DNA of 64,000 bases from Euglena gracilis (GCA_039621445.1 CP154957.1:4086504-4150503); one strand, 5' to 3'. Positions 36,430 to 48,220 are shown, counted from the first letter of the stretch. Numbers and translations are program-made. Notes: generated by a model not told the origin, from the letters alone.

Positions 36430-36880
36430 CCAAAAAGGGGGATTGGGCGGCAGTCGCTAAAAGGCTGGCATGCGCCCCACCCCATGATCTCTCTCTTCTG
36501 AATCGATGTTGCTGGGGAACTCCTTGGGGAGAACTCCTTACTGACCCAAGAGTATGTGCTTGTGGGGGAAGTGATTTGTCAGTTGGTGTGGGTGCGTGTG
36601 TTCTCAGTTGGTGTGGTGCACGTGTGTTGTCAGTCGGCGTTGCTTGTCTCTCTCTTCTGAATCGGTGTTGCTAGGGGAACTCCTTGGGGAGAACTCCTTT
36701 CCGACCTGGGAGAGTGTGCATGTGGGGGAAGTGTGTTGTCAGTCGGTGTGGTGCGCGTGTGCTCGTCAGTCTGTTGCGGTTTCACCACAGGCTGGCAGGT
36801 GGGGCATCCTCAGGGAGGCGACCCTGCGCTCTTGTCTGTGTGGTGCAGACCGTTAAAACGAGCACTGCGTCACCTATTTT
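36430..36880. repeat. Tandem GAACTCCTTGGGGAGAACTC units
   Basis: Two units of GTTGCTGGGGAACTCCTTGG, GGAGAACTCCTT and GTGTTGTCAGTCGG-type sequence. The whole block is repeated at 62.24-62.70 kb. No coding potential accepted. Confidence 0.75.
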
Positions 36881-36884
36881 CAAA

Positions 36885-37045
36885 AACAGCAATCACCTTG
36901 GTGTACACCAGGAATAAAGCGTTGAAATTTTTTTTGACAAACTGGAATATCCCACCTCCCTGCCTGCTGACTCGCATCCCACCAGGAGGGACTAGTGGTT
37001 TGGTGGCACAAAACGGGGGGGGATTGATATCAGAGGCCCCGCGTA
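36885..37045. repeat. Block inverted relative to 58.98-59.13 kb
   Basis: TTGGTGTACACCAGGAATAA through GATATCAGAGGCC is the reverse complement of 58978-59112, marking another inversion between the duplicated segments. Confidence 0.85.
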
Positions 37046-37162
37046 GCTATCCAGCTTACTCAAACATTTGGTCAGGAAGAGCGATTTCTTTTTGCATTAC
37101 GAGCATGTATTTGAGCCCTTTTCCTTTTTTCTTTGGACCCACTCCAACCCCTGCCTGTGCCC

Positions 37163-37435
37163 ATACCATACCATACCATACCATACCATACCATACCATA
37201 CCATACCGTACCATACCATACCTTTCCATACCATACCATACCATACCATACCATACCATACCATACCATACCATACCATACCCTGGAGGGTGACACACAC
37301 GCACACACACACACACACAATGGGATGGTATGGTATGGTATGGTATGTTATGTTATGTTATGTTATGTTATGTTATGTTATGTCATGTTATGTTATGTTA
37401 TGTTATGTCATGTCATGTTATGTTATGTTATGTAC
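37163..37435. repeat. CCATA array, then inverted TATGG/TATGT array
   Basis: About 23 CCATA units, a CA-rich spacer at 37290-37320, then about 22 units of TATGG and TATGT. The second array is complementary to the first and to the ACATA array at 35.6 kb, so the locus can form long imperfect hairpins. Confidence 0.95.
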
Positions 37436-37551
37436 AAAAAAAAATTGCCGACACTTTGGAAAGTACGTTTTCGGTTGGGAATGGTTACCACCAGCGATGG
37501 CATTGAGGAGAGAATGGCGCAAGGGAACAAAAGTGCCCCCCGAGGCCAGGA

Positions 37552-38011
37552 TCCCAGGCCAGGCATTTGCTTAAGGACCCCGGGGGAGGGGGGGGGGTAC
37601 TGGCTAGCAAATCGGCTAGACACTGGAAAAAGTGGACTAGCTAGGACCCCCCTCCCCCCCCCGGGGGGGGGGTCCGGGGGTCCCCCCGACTGGAAAAAAA
37701 ATTTTCCTCCGGCGCTGCGCGCGGGCTAGCTAGTGGGAAAATTTTTTTCAGTGACCGGCGCGAAGCGCCAGAAAATTTTTTTCGGACCCCCAAAAATGGC
37801 CAAAAATGCCCATTTTTGGCCATTTTTGGGATTTTTTGGAACAAAATCAGCCAAAACCCTATTAAAAACCTCATTTCCACCTCGTGCTAGCAGACCCCCC
37901 CCCCAGGGGGGTCTGCTAGAAATCCCACTAGCCAAATTTGGACTAGCTGCAGTCCAGCCCCCCCGGGGGGGGGGGGGCCTGCAATCCCTTAAGCAAATGC
38001 CTGTCCCGGGC
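37552..38011. mobile_element. 444-bp inverted-repeat element at the OYE-like gene's 3' end
   Basis: Starts CAGGCATTTGCTTAAGG at 37560 and ends CCTTAAGCAAATGCCTG at 38003, a perfect 17-nt terminal inverted repeat. The flanking octamers are TCCCAGGC (37552-37559) and TCCCGGGC (38004-38011), seven of eight identical. The interior has GCTAG-containing palindromes and GGCGCGAAGCGCCAGAAAA. No coding capacity. Its end overlaps the last codons of the OYE-like gene. Confidence 0.88.
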
Positions 38012-38086
38012 ACTGGTTCATCGACGTCTCCACCTTGCCCTCCCCCAGGCGCCAGCTCAGCGGCCACAAGCAGGGCTGGACGGAAC
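37989..38086 (-). CDS. OYE-like last exon, stop codon inside a transposon end
   Basis: After a tcgccag acceptor, two bases complete the previous codon, then [17 protein letters not shown] and [10 protein letters not shown]. This fits the W...RLG.GK ending of the family. The last codons, QAFA-stop, are read from CAGGCATTTGCTTAA, which is exactly the first 15 nt of the terminal inverted repeat of the 37.56-38.00 kb element. Confidence 0.55.
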
Positions 38087-41000
38087 CTGGCGAGGGAAAT
38101 GAGCGGGGGGATCCCTTCACCCCCCCCAGTTACACCAAGGCTTCTTGTCTGTGTATGGCCGGCACTAACTTCGCTTCTGGCCCAGTTTGCTGTGTGGTGA
38201 GTTGCCAGGCACCCCGTACACCTGTACTCTTGTGTTGCTCCGCCTGGCCGGGTGAGCAACTCTGCTGTAATTACAGCGTTGTATGGACACACACTCACAA
38301 CATTCACCCCCCCCCCGGCGCAAAGCAAATCCGGGTCTTAGTTCGGCCCTGGCCACAGGTACCACGGCACCGCGGAGCCGAAGTCCGGAAGCGCAGCCTG
38401 CAGGCCCCTCGTGCCTCGTGGACACGTCCCGTTCCGACTTCCTCCCTGGGACCGGTTGACGGACTGTGTTGGGAACGTACAATTTTATATGGACCCCCGG
38501 GGAAGGGGGTCAATTCCATTCTTCCAAATAACCAGTCAGTCGCTACCCCGGGGGGGGGGGGGGCTACTCCAGAATCCAAGAGAGATTTGACACACACGTG
38601 AAGAAAATGGCAAAATAATTTTCCAGGTCACTTTAATGGTATTTTTCGCTGACCCCGGGGGGGGGGGGTTGCAATTCCCAAGCATTCAATCTGAAAAACA
38701 CTCATCGCCTACCACGTATCTCTTATTAGCCCCAGGGGTGGGGGTCAGCCAGTGACTGAGTAATTGTTCGGTTGGGAAGATGGTTCGCACACAAGCCTGG
38801 TGACGTGCTCGCCACAAAAGGCGACAAGGAGGTGCAAAATATGCACATAAAGGGGGCGAACAATTCAACAAAACAGCAGCCATCAATGCTAACACCGTGG
38901 AAATACTTGGCGTGAAAAGAAAAAACTCCCAAAACAGCGGGGGGAAAATGTCTGCAAACCCCTGTACCCCACAAGCCGCCAGCGGGCAGCCTGGCCTCCA
39001 GCTTCCCCTCCAGCAGCTGCCGGGGCCCGTCGGGCAGGATGCACAGCGGGCGTCCGATGCCGATGACCTTGCAGTCCTTGTTGGCGAGGCACTGCTCCAT
39101 GAAGGCCCGGGACCGGAACCCGCCCGTCACCATGAGTGAGTCTCAGCTGGGGGCATCTGGACAAATCTGGGCACCAATACAAAGTTCAGCCAAAGAATAA
39201 CACAAAGGCCAAAAAAAAAAATCGAAAATGCCAATTTTCGACCAATTTCGACAATTTCCGAACCCCGTCAATACTTCAGCCCTCTGAAAATTTTCGATGG
39301 GAACCAACTTCTCAATAGAATTTCAAAAGATTCCCCCCGCACACCCACCAGGTGGCAGCCCGGCCAGGAATAAATGTCTAATGATGGCAATGTGGACCAA
39401 TGGGAGAACTGTGATCCCACTGGATGGGACCTCGGGGAACTGTGATCCCCCCGTAGGGAGCTTCTCACTCGGGAGTTGATACATGCCTTTCTCCAGATTT
39501 AAGCCTTCCTCCTGACAAGGGTTGCATAATGGTTTCTTTCTCGACAGTGGTTGGCACTGGATCCTTTTGGCCCAGGGCACATTGAGCCAGGTAACACCTT
39601 CCCCCTTGAATCCCTTTGGCTTCACCACCCGGTCGGCTGGAAGTCCGGTGGGCCCCCGCAACACAAAATGCAAGCCGCCTTCTGAGCGTGGCGCGGATGT
39701 CCTTCGTGAACTCCAGAAAGAACCCCTCGCCTGCTGCAGGCTGCGTGTGTTCCACGGTTTCGTCAGCGAAGGGATTCGATATGAAGACGCCGTTTTGGTG
39801 GAGCCTGTCCTGGATCAGGCGTCCAAAACTGCGGGGAGGGGTCGATACTTTACGGGGAAGGGTGATTTCGATCCTGCCTACTCGGCAGTCGTTAACATTG
39901 AAGACTAGGTTTTGGTTAGCATTGAAGACCAGGTTTTGCATTTGCATTTTGCATTTGGTTAGCATTGAGGATTGTTAAAAAAAAACATCCAATTTTTTTA
40001 ATTTTTCAAAAAGAACGTTTTTGGGGCTCTGACTAGAAAAAAGTGTACCCATCAAGCACCATAAAACGTATGGAAGGAGTCACGGTTGCACGAGAAGGGT
40101 CCTTTGTAAATTTCTTCTTTGCCCTGCATTATTTTTTCTGCAGCATAAAACGCTGTTTATTATGTTTTTTAAAGTTCATGGGATTCAATACTTTGAATAA
40201 TAATAATAATAAAGTGCAAATGATCTAGGAAATCAAAATACCTCCTCCATGAATATCAATGAGGCACAACCTTGCTGTGGCAAATGCTTGAGCTGGAGGG
40301 CACTGCCACTGGTCTATGCCAACCACAGCCTATTTGCGCCGCTTGGTGCTGTCACGCATGTTGGCAAGACATGCGGGCTTTTCTGAGGCAGGGCTCCTCA
40401 GTGTCCTACACCTATCCCTCGTTGTTGTGTGCAATGTCAGAATGTGCACAACCTCCCCCCCCCTCCTTTTCCAAGACACACCGATCCAGAAAATTGACAC
40501 GGGGGGTTGTCAGCTCGGTTGGACCGAAAAAAATCCCTTGTCTGAAGGCCGACCCCCCCTTTTTTTTAGTCAGACCCCCATGATCACGCTGTTTTTTTAC
40601 CAACCCCGGGGGGGAGGGGGGTCCGGAGTGCCTTGGGCTGCCTGCCCAGGCAGGCACTACCCCCTGGGGGGGGGGGTCGGATTTCGGCCTGTGCCCAGGC
40701 ACATTCCTTTGAAAATAGGCCAGGCTGGCTCCTCGGCACCTTCGGCGCTGGGTATGTGCTAGGGCACTTTTGGCCGTGTGTCCTACCCCCCCCCGGGGGG
40801 GGGGTCGGATTGGGAGTGCCTTGGAGTGCCTGCCAAGGCAGGCACCCCCCCCCTGAGGTGGGGTTGGAACCCGACTAAAATAAATAAAATACATCCTGCC
40901 CCCCAACCCCTCGGTCAGGCACGGGGATTACTGGTCATTGGTCATGGCGGCAGAGTTGATTTTTAGTTAATTGTTACCCCCCCCCTCCAAGACACCGTGC

Positions 41001-44000
41001 TGTATGAAAGAGAGAGGTGGCCGAATTCGACGATGGTTTCACTTGTCTGGGACAAATGTGTTGTTCGGAAGGCCACTCCAGGTGAGGGAATACAGTTAGG
41101 GTTCAGATTTAGGCCTTAGGCCAAATTTCAGCTAAAATTAGGCCCGAAAAGTGCAATTTTTGGCGCGACTTCCTCAGTTTGCTTCTTAAGCAAAATCATG
41201 GCCATACCCATTAACCATAACAATTTGTTTAAGAAAGTGAAAGCCCGATGTTAAATCACTGGAAATGGGGGGGGAAGGATTGTTTAATGCTGCCTTACGA
41301 ATCGCCATCCTCTCTTCCTGTGCGAATGTGCAAAGAAGGAACTTGTAAACAAACCTCACCCTGTGCAATGCAGTTATTCAGTTTCCCACTTCAAGGTCAA
41401 GCATCTGAACTCTTCCCTTGGTGTGGAGGCGATGGGGCAAAGCGGCACACTCCACACCATGGACCCTCAAAAATTGACACAAAGAAAGACTGCAAAAAAA
41501 CACAATCAAGTTTGAAAACCGTTAAAGAAAAAAAGCAGCCCCTGCACCACCCAGTATACCCCAAACCCTGGGTGTAACACCTCCAGTAGGTCCACCCCGT
41601 GCTGCTCCAGCCATCCAGCCACCGTGGCGGACTCCTCTGGCGTGAAGCCCCCCGCCTGGAAGTCCTTGCTGTTCAGTTTGACGCTAATGGCAAAGGTCGG
41701 CCCGGTCACCTCCCGGATGGCGTCCACCACCGCCGAGAGCAGATCCGGCGGTGCCTGGCCGGGGCAAAATCCGGGGCTTGCGAGAACCTCATGGGGCTGG
41801 GTATCATCGAAAAAAAAGAAGTGCTAAAAATTGGCCTTTTGGCCAATTTTCGCCGATTTTGGGTGCAATTTTTCGGCCCGGCGCTTGTGCCGGGACCCAA
41901 ATCTGGCCGAACCTCCAAAAAGGTGTCCTCCGGACAGGGGGTGGTCGTTGGACATGGACATAGGGGGGGGGGTCAAAAGCACGTGTCACCACAGTATACG
42001 GGGTACATGACACCCAGGATGTGTGTTTGGAACCTCCCAATGGCTTGGGATGTTGCTGGAACAATTTGATCACGGTGGCACGCTCGGGAAAGGACCTTTC
42101 TTTCAGACAGACCTGTTGTGAATTCCCCAATTTGGCAGAAAGAAAACCCGGCAGGAGCCATGAGTTAGGTTTTTAATTGTCGTTCTGATGATTACGGACA
42201 ACAAAAACCGCATTGGAACCTTTGACCTGAATTTCACATTCAGATTTGTGCAAAAGAAAAGTTGTTTTGGGTGGAATTTTCCAGACCTCCAGATGGAGTT
42301 GTTTCTAAGCAACGAAACAAAAAATGCAAACAGATTCTTTGCCCGGGCAATTATCGCACACAAGCCAGCCTGTGCAGGAGCAGCCTCGCCCGGCTTGCGA
42401 GGTCGGGGGGCAGGCAGCCCTTCGGAACTCGCGTGCCACACTTACCTGTCCGTGTCGACAGCATCTGAGTTACAAGAATTTCACTCTCAGGATTGGGTGA
42501 TGTAAAATGTCCATTTGCATGTGACATATCACGTCCTTTCAAGGGCTTGGGCTAGGGGAGGGTGGATTGGCAACACTCACCCATCCTCTGGGGGGGGGGG
42601 GGGGCGAGCCATGCTGAGCCATGCCGAGCCGTGCCTAAAAAAAAATACCAGCAGGTGGTCGTGGAACCTCTGCATACCAGATATGAGCTGAAGAAGCGAA
42701 GAAGCAGGAGCCCAACGAACCTGGGTATTACGGTGTGTTCTCTTCATCATTTTTTTCAGATGTACTTTAATCCCGTCACGTCTGAAGGCTTGGTTCTAAT
42801 GTCAGGATGGATATCAGCAAGCTTTGATGGATATAAAGGAATAGCTGAACACGTGCAAAACAAGTGGACCAGCCAGCCTCACAGTCACTTCAGTGGCGGC
42901 CTGATTTCCGCCATACTGGTCCTCCCGTTGGTTGGCCAAGGGGTTCAGGAACGAGGACGGGACAGGGTTTGGGAAGAAAGGAAATTGAATGGGAAACATT
43001 CTCTGCTGATTGAGTTGACTCCGGGGGGAAATCATCCACTCTACAGAAAAACCATTTCAAATCCGTACATATATCTTTTCTGCTTCTCCTTGCTGTTCTT
43101 TTGTTGAAAGCAAAAAAAAACTGGACACAGAACGGCATAGAGGTTGATGTATCTTCGTGCACTGTCGTCATCTCTTCATTAGTTTGGATTGTGAATGCTT
43201 ATGCAGAAACACATCGAAACTTCAAACCAAGGTAGGGGGATGAAAGCACTATTATTTCGGCGCTTTCCCCTCACTCCCATCTTCCGAGGAAGGGCGGAAG
43301 ATGGGTATAGTCCTGCGGCAGGGGCTATCATTTTAAACAGTTAAGAAATTTTCTCATGTGCAAATTTTTAGGAGCTTGCTTTTCTTACATTGTGCAAGAC
43401 GGCAATGGTTGGTTGATGCCGAGGCCTGACAGGGTTCACCAGTCCATTCAGCAGCGCATTCCCCTTGTACAGGGGGGGGGGGGGCTCAACATGGACCCAG
43501 AAAAAACCCGCACAAAAGAAAAACAACAAAACTCAAATTCCTCAAGGTCAGAAATCAGGGAAATCTGGGAAAAGACAACAGCTGCCAAGAAAATGCAGTT
43601 GCACGCCCCCCCCCCTGCCGTGTGGGCACCCAACCCTGGGTAACAGGTACCCGTGCGCGGCGTGGATCTGGACCCCGTCGAAGCCGCTCTCCTGGCACAC
43701 CTTGGCCCCCGCGGCGAAGCGTTGGATGACGTCCTCCACCTCCTCCGCCGTCGGGGCAGGGAGAGGCTAGGGAACGTGGGGGTTCGACTGTAGACGTGCC
43801 AATTTCAGGCCTACCCCCCCCCCCGGGAAACTGTCACCTGACAGGTTGGTCGGTAGCGGGGAGCCTGACAACTTTTTATACTGACAGGTTGGCCGGTACC
43901 AAGAACCCTCACAGTTTCCCGGGCGGGACCCTGACAGTTTCTTTGGTGGGGTTTTAGGAGGTTGGGAGAAGCGGCCAAAGGGGGGGGGGCAAATATTCGA

Positions 44001-47000
44001 GCGCTCCGCGAAAATATGGGAAGGCGTTGAGTGTTGCATATTCCCAGAAAAAATTCATCTTCACATTTCTGCACCCCAGTTGTCCATTTCTTGAAGGCAC
44101 ACCGGGGGAGACATTGTGCCTTGACCTGAGAAGGGCACGGATGGTGGCATCTTTTGGGCCTTCAGAAGCAGGCTCCCAGTCGTAAGGAGAAGCATAACTC
44201 TTCACTTCTTCATACCTCCCCCTTGTCGTGCAGCAACCTGGCTTACGAGGTGGTTGCCTGGAACAGGGTCAACGGGGGGCAGGGCTGTGTGGAAAGGCCT
44301 GGCAGGGGGGTCGACCCCATTCCCAAAATGGCACTTTGCACCAAATATGCCGGCCCTGGAGAAATGGGAAGGGCCTTTTTGACCCCCCCCCACACCCACA
44401 TCGGATCTCCGAAATTCTGAATCAGCCCTAAAGAGATGGCTACTGATGTGAGATCCTTTTGAAAAAAGGATGATGGCGTTTGGACCTAAATGGATATATT
44501 TGAAGATTGTTGGTATTGTTAGGCAGAGAGCCCTTAAGAAAATTCAGAGGGGGGCATACTAGCTGCTGAGTTTGCCTTTGCATGTGGAGACCACAGCTGG
44601 GGGAGGATTCCAACTTCAATCAGGTGCGGATTGAAGTCGGACATTCAATCTAACCTTGGTGAACCTTGGTAAACCGAGAAAAATATTCATATTATAAAAC
44701 TAATAATGACTGATAACTAATAATAACGTAATAATAATAATAATAATAATAATATAAAAATAAAATAATAATATAAAACACTTTGTGGTGCTGGCTTGTA
44801 TCCGCATGGCGGTCAGGGTATTATTTGAGCTTGTTTGCAATAGATTGATTGGAAAAGGCATTGACTGGGGCATGGTCAGGGTTCAAATCAACAGTGGCGA
44901 TGGCGCTGGAGCACCACCCACTGGTCTGCCTCAGGATGGGTCAGAGACCTCCTCAAACATTGAGCATGGGAAGCAGGGAGGGGGTCGCAGCGACTGCCAA
45001 ATCAAAAAAAAAACGTGGGGCCTTTCTCATGGTGATGTCTCAGCATGCCTGTGCCATTCCCATGCCTCAGCATGGGAAGGTTCGACGGCAGGACTTGGGG
45101 GGGGGGTCAATCTTTGGGGACCAAAAGAATTCAGGTACTTCGCACCGAAAAGAGAAAACCCCTCAGCATAAATAAACCCTTTAAAGGTAACCCATTGGAT
45201 ATCATTCCCCCCTCACCGGGCGCTTGGCCCGGGGCATGACTGAATGTGAGGACGAGGGTCAACCTGAGGGGAACGAAGTTTGTCAAGAACTTCGGCGGCC
45301 ATGAACAAAAGACGAAAGACCGATAGGGGCCAATCGTCCGGGGGGGGGGGGGGTCATGTCTGTTGCACCCTCTCAGGATTCTCAAAAAGACTGTGTTTAC
45401 ATTCCGCTCTTAGGCAATAGACAGGGAGAGCCAACATCAAGCAGGGGGAATTGAAGAAATAAACCCCAAGGCAAACTGTTGGTTTGTTTTGTTGACCGGT
45501 ACCAGGGACCCTGGCAGTTTCTGCGCGGGGTGGGGGGGAGCTGTCAGGTTGTCAGACATGCCAGTATCCCGGGGGGGGGGGGGGCGGGGGGGGCGGGGAG
45601 GACAGGGCAGAACGGGAAGGCCTGGAGGGGGGGGGGGTTGACCCCCCACCCAGGGTGGTGGGTGGGGGGGTGGTCGACCGACCCCCCCCACCCACCACCC
45701 TGGCTGTTTTGCCGATTCACGTTCTGCCCTGGGGGGGGGGGGGGACAGGAAATGGAAAAATCGGACCAGCGGCCGGGGCGGGCCCCACCAGGTGCTTGTT
45801 GACGCGGCGGTCGGACTGCCGGCCCGCGTGGCCGAGCTGCACGATGGCCGCGCTGCCCGCCGCCTTCGCCGCCGCGGCGAACGCCCGCCACTGCGCCAGT
45901 GCCTCCTCCGACTGCGGACCGTCCGGGGTGGACCCCGCCAGCCAGGGGGTGGAGGTGGGGAGACAGGACAGGGGGCCGTAACAACACAAAAAAAAACAAC
46001 TCTGCTGTTCCAGCACGTGGAATGGAAAAAAATGCACAAGACAAAAATGGCAAAAGAAAACTGAAGCGAAAACAGGTTGACACCGAGGGGGGGGGATAAC
46101 TGGTTCCTAGGATGAGTGGGCCATCGTCATACCAGCCAAAGCATCGAAAAAAAACATATGTTCTTTCGATATTTTTTTTGTTTGGCCGCGTTCGAGTCCA
46201 GGCGGGCCCTCGGCCAGTACTTTGGCCAAAGGGCGGGTGGTCCTTTACGGGAAAAAAAATCACTGTTCTTTATGGACCGCCCTGGACACATGGCCCGAAT
46301 CCACCCCCACCCCACACCTCATTCCTGATCCTGAAAACACATAACTGACCCACAACCGTTACCTCTAAATTCTTTATGTGTTTTATTCACGTGTTTTTAT
46401 GTGTCTCCATTTTTTTTTCGTTGTTGTTGATGCATCCTCCCCAGTGGGTAAGGGGGGGAGTCCCTCCCTATAATACAGCATGTACAAGGAAATTGCCCAC
46501 AAAAGAAGAAAGGTTCAATCCCAAAAACACGTCAGAAGAACGGGAAAGAAGAAAAAAATAATTCCTCGCCCTTCTCAAAGAAAACCTTCTCTCTGGCACA
46601 GAAATAAATACTATTACAACTTTAAAAACACATATTGTTTCAGGAAATAATGATTAATGATTACTTATGACGAATCCTGACTCCCGGACGAAAAGTCTTC
46701 TGGGTTTTCATCGTCAAAGGGACAGAATTTGCTGGCAGACGGTGTGTTAGAGGTTGGGGCCCGCTCCAATTGCAATTGTCACAGGTCAGTGACGGGGTCA
46801 GCAGGGATGTGTTGCCCGGGCGCTCCATAAAGCGGCGGTCCACCTGGCAGTTGCCAGTGATGAGCAGCCCGGCACCGCCTTCGCTCCAGCGGCGGTAGAA
46901 GGGAGAAGGGCTGCCTGTGTTTTGGTTTTGGCACGGGGGTGGGGGGGTTCATCGACGTTTGTGTCATTGGCTTGCACAGGCTTGTCATATGCTTCCGTGC

Positions 47001-47976
47001 TGGACAAGCAGTTATTCCAAAAATGCCTCACAATGTGCCAGTCTTGCTGTATGTGCCAGGCTGTTGAGCCTCGGCGTGACAAGCCACCAGGCACCAGGTA
47101 TGGCTTTTCCACACCAGAGGGCATATTTCCCAGTCTGCGTATGGATTTCTTTCCGTTGTAACCATCCACGGGTGCAGATACCAAAGAAGCCACCCTTCAA
47201 TGGTGATAGTAGTGTTTCTGCACAATGAAACTGGCAGATAGATGTGCCGAAAAAGCAGTGTAACAATCGGCTCTTCATCTCGCACAGCCGCAAAAGCTTA
47301 AATTAAACAAAAACACTGATTTTTCAATGTTTCCCAATCAGCATTTCAATGGTTGTGGTGGAAATGGTGAACGTTGGATTTTGCACCAGTTTCAAAATGT
47401 ACTGTGAGAGATGTCCACTCTGATGATGGCAAACCCTTTGTGCAAGCTCAGGTGTTGGTCGATTCCAAGTATCTGCCAAAAACAGGGGACGGAGAACCTG
47501 TTGTGGATGCGAAGATGAGAGAGATGAGGAGATCAGTACAAACAGCCAAAAGTCTGGGTGTTGGGTTCAGTTGTATGTCCAGCATGTCATTAATTTTCGG
47601 CAACTGTCCATTTTTTTGCAAACTTGCCAGCATTTTTTTTTAGTTTGTGCAAGTGGATTTGGCAAATTTTGAAATGAAACAAGACAGTCAAACACTGGTT
47701 TTTTCTGATCTCAATCCACCTGACAAATAATTTGGCAGAATTTTCAAAGGCATCCACCGGTCTGTCAGTTGGATTCGGGGAGTAGAAAACGGATTCGGAA
47801 TTCTGGTGCCTTGTGCCAGGAAGCTCGCTTCGGTTGAAACGCAACCCCACACAGTAGGGCTTTGCCGGGGCAACAATTCACAGTCCCCTGCCCGCGCCTT
47901 CCGTCATCGCGGCCTTCGCGAGGCGGTTCGGCAGCACCAAACTGCAGGGGAGGGTGAGAGGGTCAGCGATGGACAT
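37989..47976 (-). CDS. Old Yellow Enzyme/NADH:flavin oxidoreductase-like gene (span)
   Basis: OYE-family enzymes are FMN-containing TIM barrels that reduce activated C=C bonds with NAD(P)H. Exons on the minus strand carry the family motifs in order: [29 protein letters not shown] and [35 protein letters not shown] (the His pair of the active site), [41 protein letters not shown] and VIGIGRPLC (phosphate binding). Phases match at several joins. Stretches corresponding to TNRRTD and SGGTYE of the family were not found with certainty. Cell location is unknown; the first exon shows no targeting signal. Confidence 0.88.
38290..38470. other. GC-rich island, coding status unclear
   Basis: Open on both strands with Arg/Ala/Pro-rich translations. 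It lies inside the OYE-like gene's last intron. Nothing recognised. Confidence 0.15.
38968..39141 (-). CDS. OYE-like exon: VTGGFRSR...IGIGRPLC
   Basis: A 174-nt exon (two bases, 57 codons, one base) encodes [28 protein letters not shown] and [26 protein letters not shown] and G-x-GRP bind the FMN phosphate in the OYE barrel. The end phase matches the last exon. Confidence 0.9.
39665..39730 (-). CDS. OYE-like exon: [13 protein letters not shown]
   Basis: After a gcagcag acceptor the exon encodes [17 protein letters not shown] and ends at a GT donor with one leftover base, which the next exon completes with two. It corresponds to the (A)YFLEFA..IR helix before the VMVTGGF strand of OYE enzymes. 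Confidence 0.7.
39742..41580. other. OYE-like gene intron
   Basis: Holds TAA triplets (40200-40212) and a poly-C/G block with GCCTGCC.AGGCAGGCA palindromes (40.60-40.86 kb) that also occur at 5.93-6.08 kb. The exon with the SGGTYE-like motif expected here was not found. Confidence 0.5.
41581..41754 (-). CDS. OYE-like exon: VDAIREVTG...[12 protein letters not shown]
   Basis: A 174-nt phase 0-0 exon between a ggccag acceptor and GTGTTA donor encodes [34 protein letters not shown] and [19 protein letters not shown]. Its K-L-N-x-x-D-F motif and the D-LLE strand are typical of the NADH:flavin oxidoreductase branch of the OYE family. Confidence 0.9.
41905..41970. repeat. GGTCGTTGGACATAGGG family copy
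   Basis: AAAAAGGTGTCCTCCGGACA, poly-G, then GGTCGTTGGACATGGACATA and poly-G. Confidence 0.8.
42365..42410 (-). CDS. Candidate OYE-like exon: [12 protein letters not shown]
   Basis: The minus strand reads [13 protein letters not shown], which resembles the (G)SLENRARLLLE part of OYE proteins and lies between the active-site exon and the AIRE exon, where that segment belongs. Splice borders and phases could not be made to fit, so this is a weak call. Confidence 0.35.
43651..43766 (-). CDS. OYE-like exon: IHAAHGYL active-site histidines
   Basis: A 116-nt exon between a ccctag acceptor and GTACCT donor encodes [39 protein letters not shown]. The histidine pair in I-H-x-A-H-G-Y binds the substrate carbonyl in OYE enzymes. 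The donor falls inside the HG codon, so the next exon should begin by completing it. Confidence 0.88.
43815..43955. repeat. GACAGGTTGGCCGGTACC family copy
   Basis: CCGGGAAACTGTCACCTGAC, AGGTTGGTCGGTAGCGGGGA, ..., AGTTTCCCGGGCGGGACCCT. Same unit order as in the 4.0-4.3 kb array. It is immediately next to the active-site exon of the OYE-like gene. Confidence 0.88.
43960..45100. other. Intronic DNA, little recognisable
   Basis: Includes a short TAA array (44730-44775). No exon recognised. Confidence 0.5.
45110..45425. repeat. Third partial copy of a duplicated block
   Basis: TTCAGGTACTTCGCACCGAA, a GGCCATGAACAAAAGACGAA stretch and CCCTCTCAGGATTCTCAAAA resemble parts of 53.67-54.50 and 23.6 kb, in rearranged order. 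Confidence 0.6.
45485..45590. repeat. GACC..GGTACC..GGGACCCTG family copy
   Basis: Carries GTTGACCGGTACCAGGGACC, CTGGCAGTTTC and AGCTGTCAGGTTGTCAGACA, another dispersed relative of the 4.0 kb units. Confidence 0.7.
45789..45911 (-). CDS. OYE-like exon: QLGHAGRQ
   Basis: A 123-nt phase 0-0 exon between a cgcag acceptor and GTGGGG donor encodes [32 protein letters not shown] and [11 protein letters not shown]-x-H-x-GRQ is an OYE core motif. It joins in phase with the 43.7 kb exon. Confidence 0.87.
46783..46914 (-). CDS. OYE-like exon: [10 protein letters not shown]...[11 protein letters not shown]
   Basis: After an acacag acceptor the exon reads [34 protein letters not shown] and TSLLTPSLT before a GTGACA donor. 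The [11 protein letters not shown] and V..R...RPGN motifs are conserved in OYE proteins. The donor phase does not match the next exon, so the 3' edge may lie elsewhere. A piece before FYRRW (the NERL-like region) is missing. Confidence 0.8.
47374..47643 (+). other. Unassigned 89-codon reading frame
   Basis: A non-repetitive plus frame includes [20 protein letters not shown] and [20 protein letters not shown]. Composition is protein-like, but it lies in the first intron of the minus-strand OYE-like gene and has no recognised domain or second copy. Confidence 0.22.
47882..47976 (-). CDS. OYE-like exon 1
   Basis: ATG at 47976 opens MSIAD, then [20 protein letters not shown] and EGAGRG before a GTGAAT donor. 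This is the standard OYE N-terminus (PL.L..L.LPNR...A.MT), and the Met is about five residues before it, so this start is preferred. An upstream non-coding exon cannot be excluded. Confidence 0.82.
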
Positions 47977-48220
47977 CCTGGGGTTGTGGCTGGACAGCAG
48001 GAAAAAAAGTGGGGGCAGACGGAACAGCCCGAGAATGGCGGTCTGATTTTGTAACTTGTGAGCCCGACCCCGCCCTGCCTCGCCCACAGAAAGATGTCAG
48101 GTGAGATGGTGTCGAGGACCACGATTCTTTTTACCAAAAGATAGCGGACAGTTTCCCGGATGGGACCGTCACAGGGAAATCCAGTGGATCCAATGAACAC
48201 AATGGATTTCTCATCTTGAT

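Noticed and set aside
46798-47193. 131-codon minus frame upstream of the RRWSEGG exon
   Set aside because: It overlaps the OYE-like exon in the wrong frame, and its unique part has no OYE similarity.
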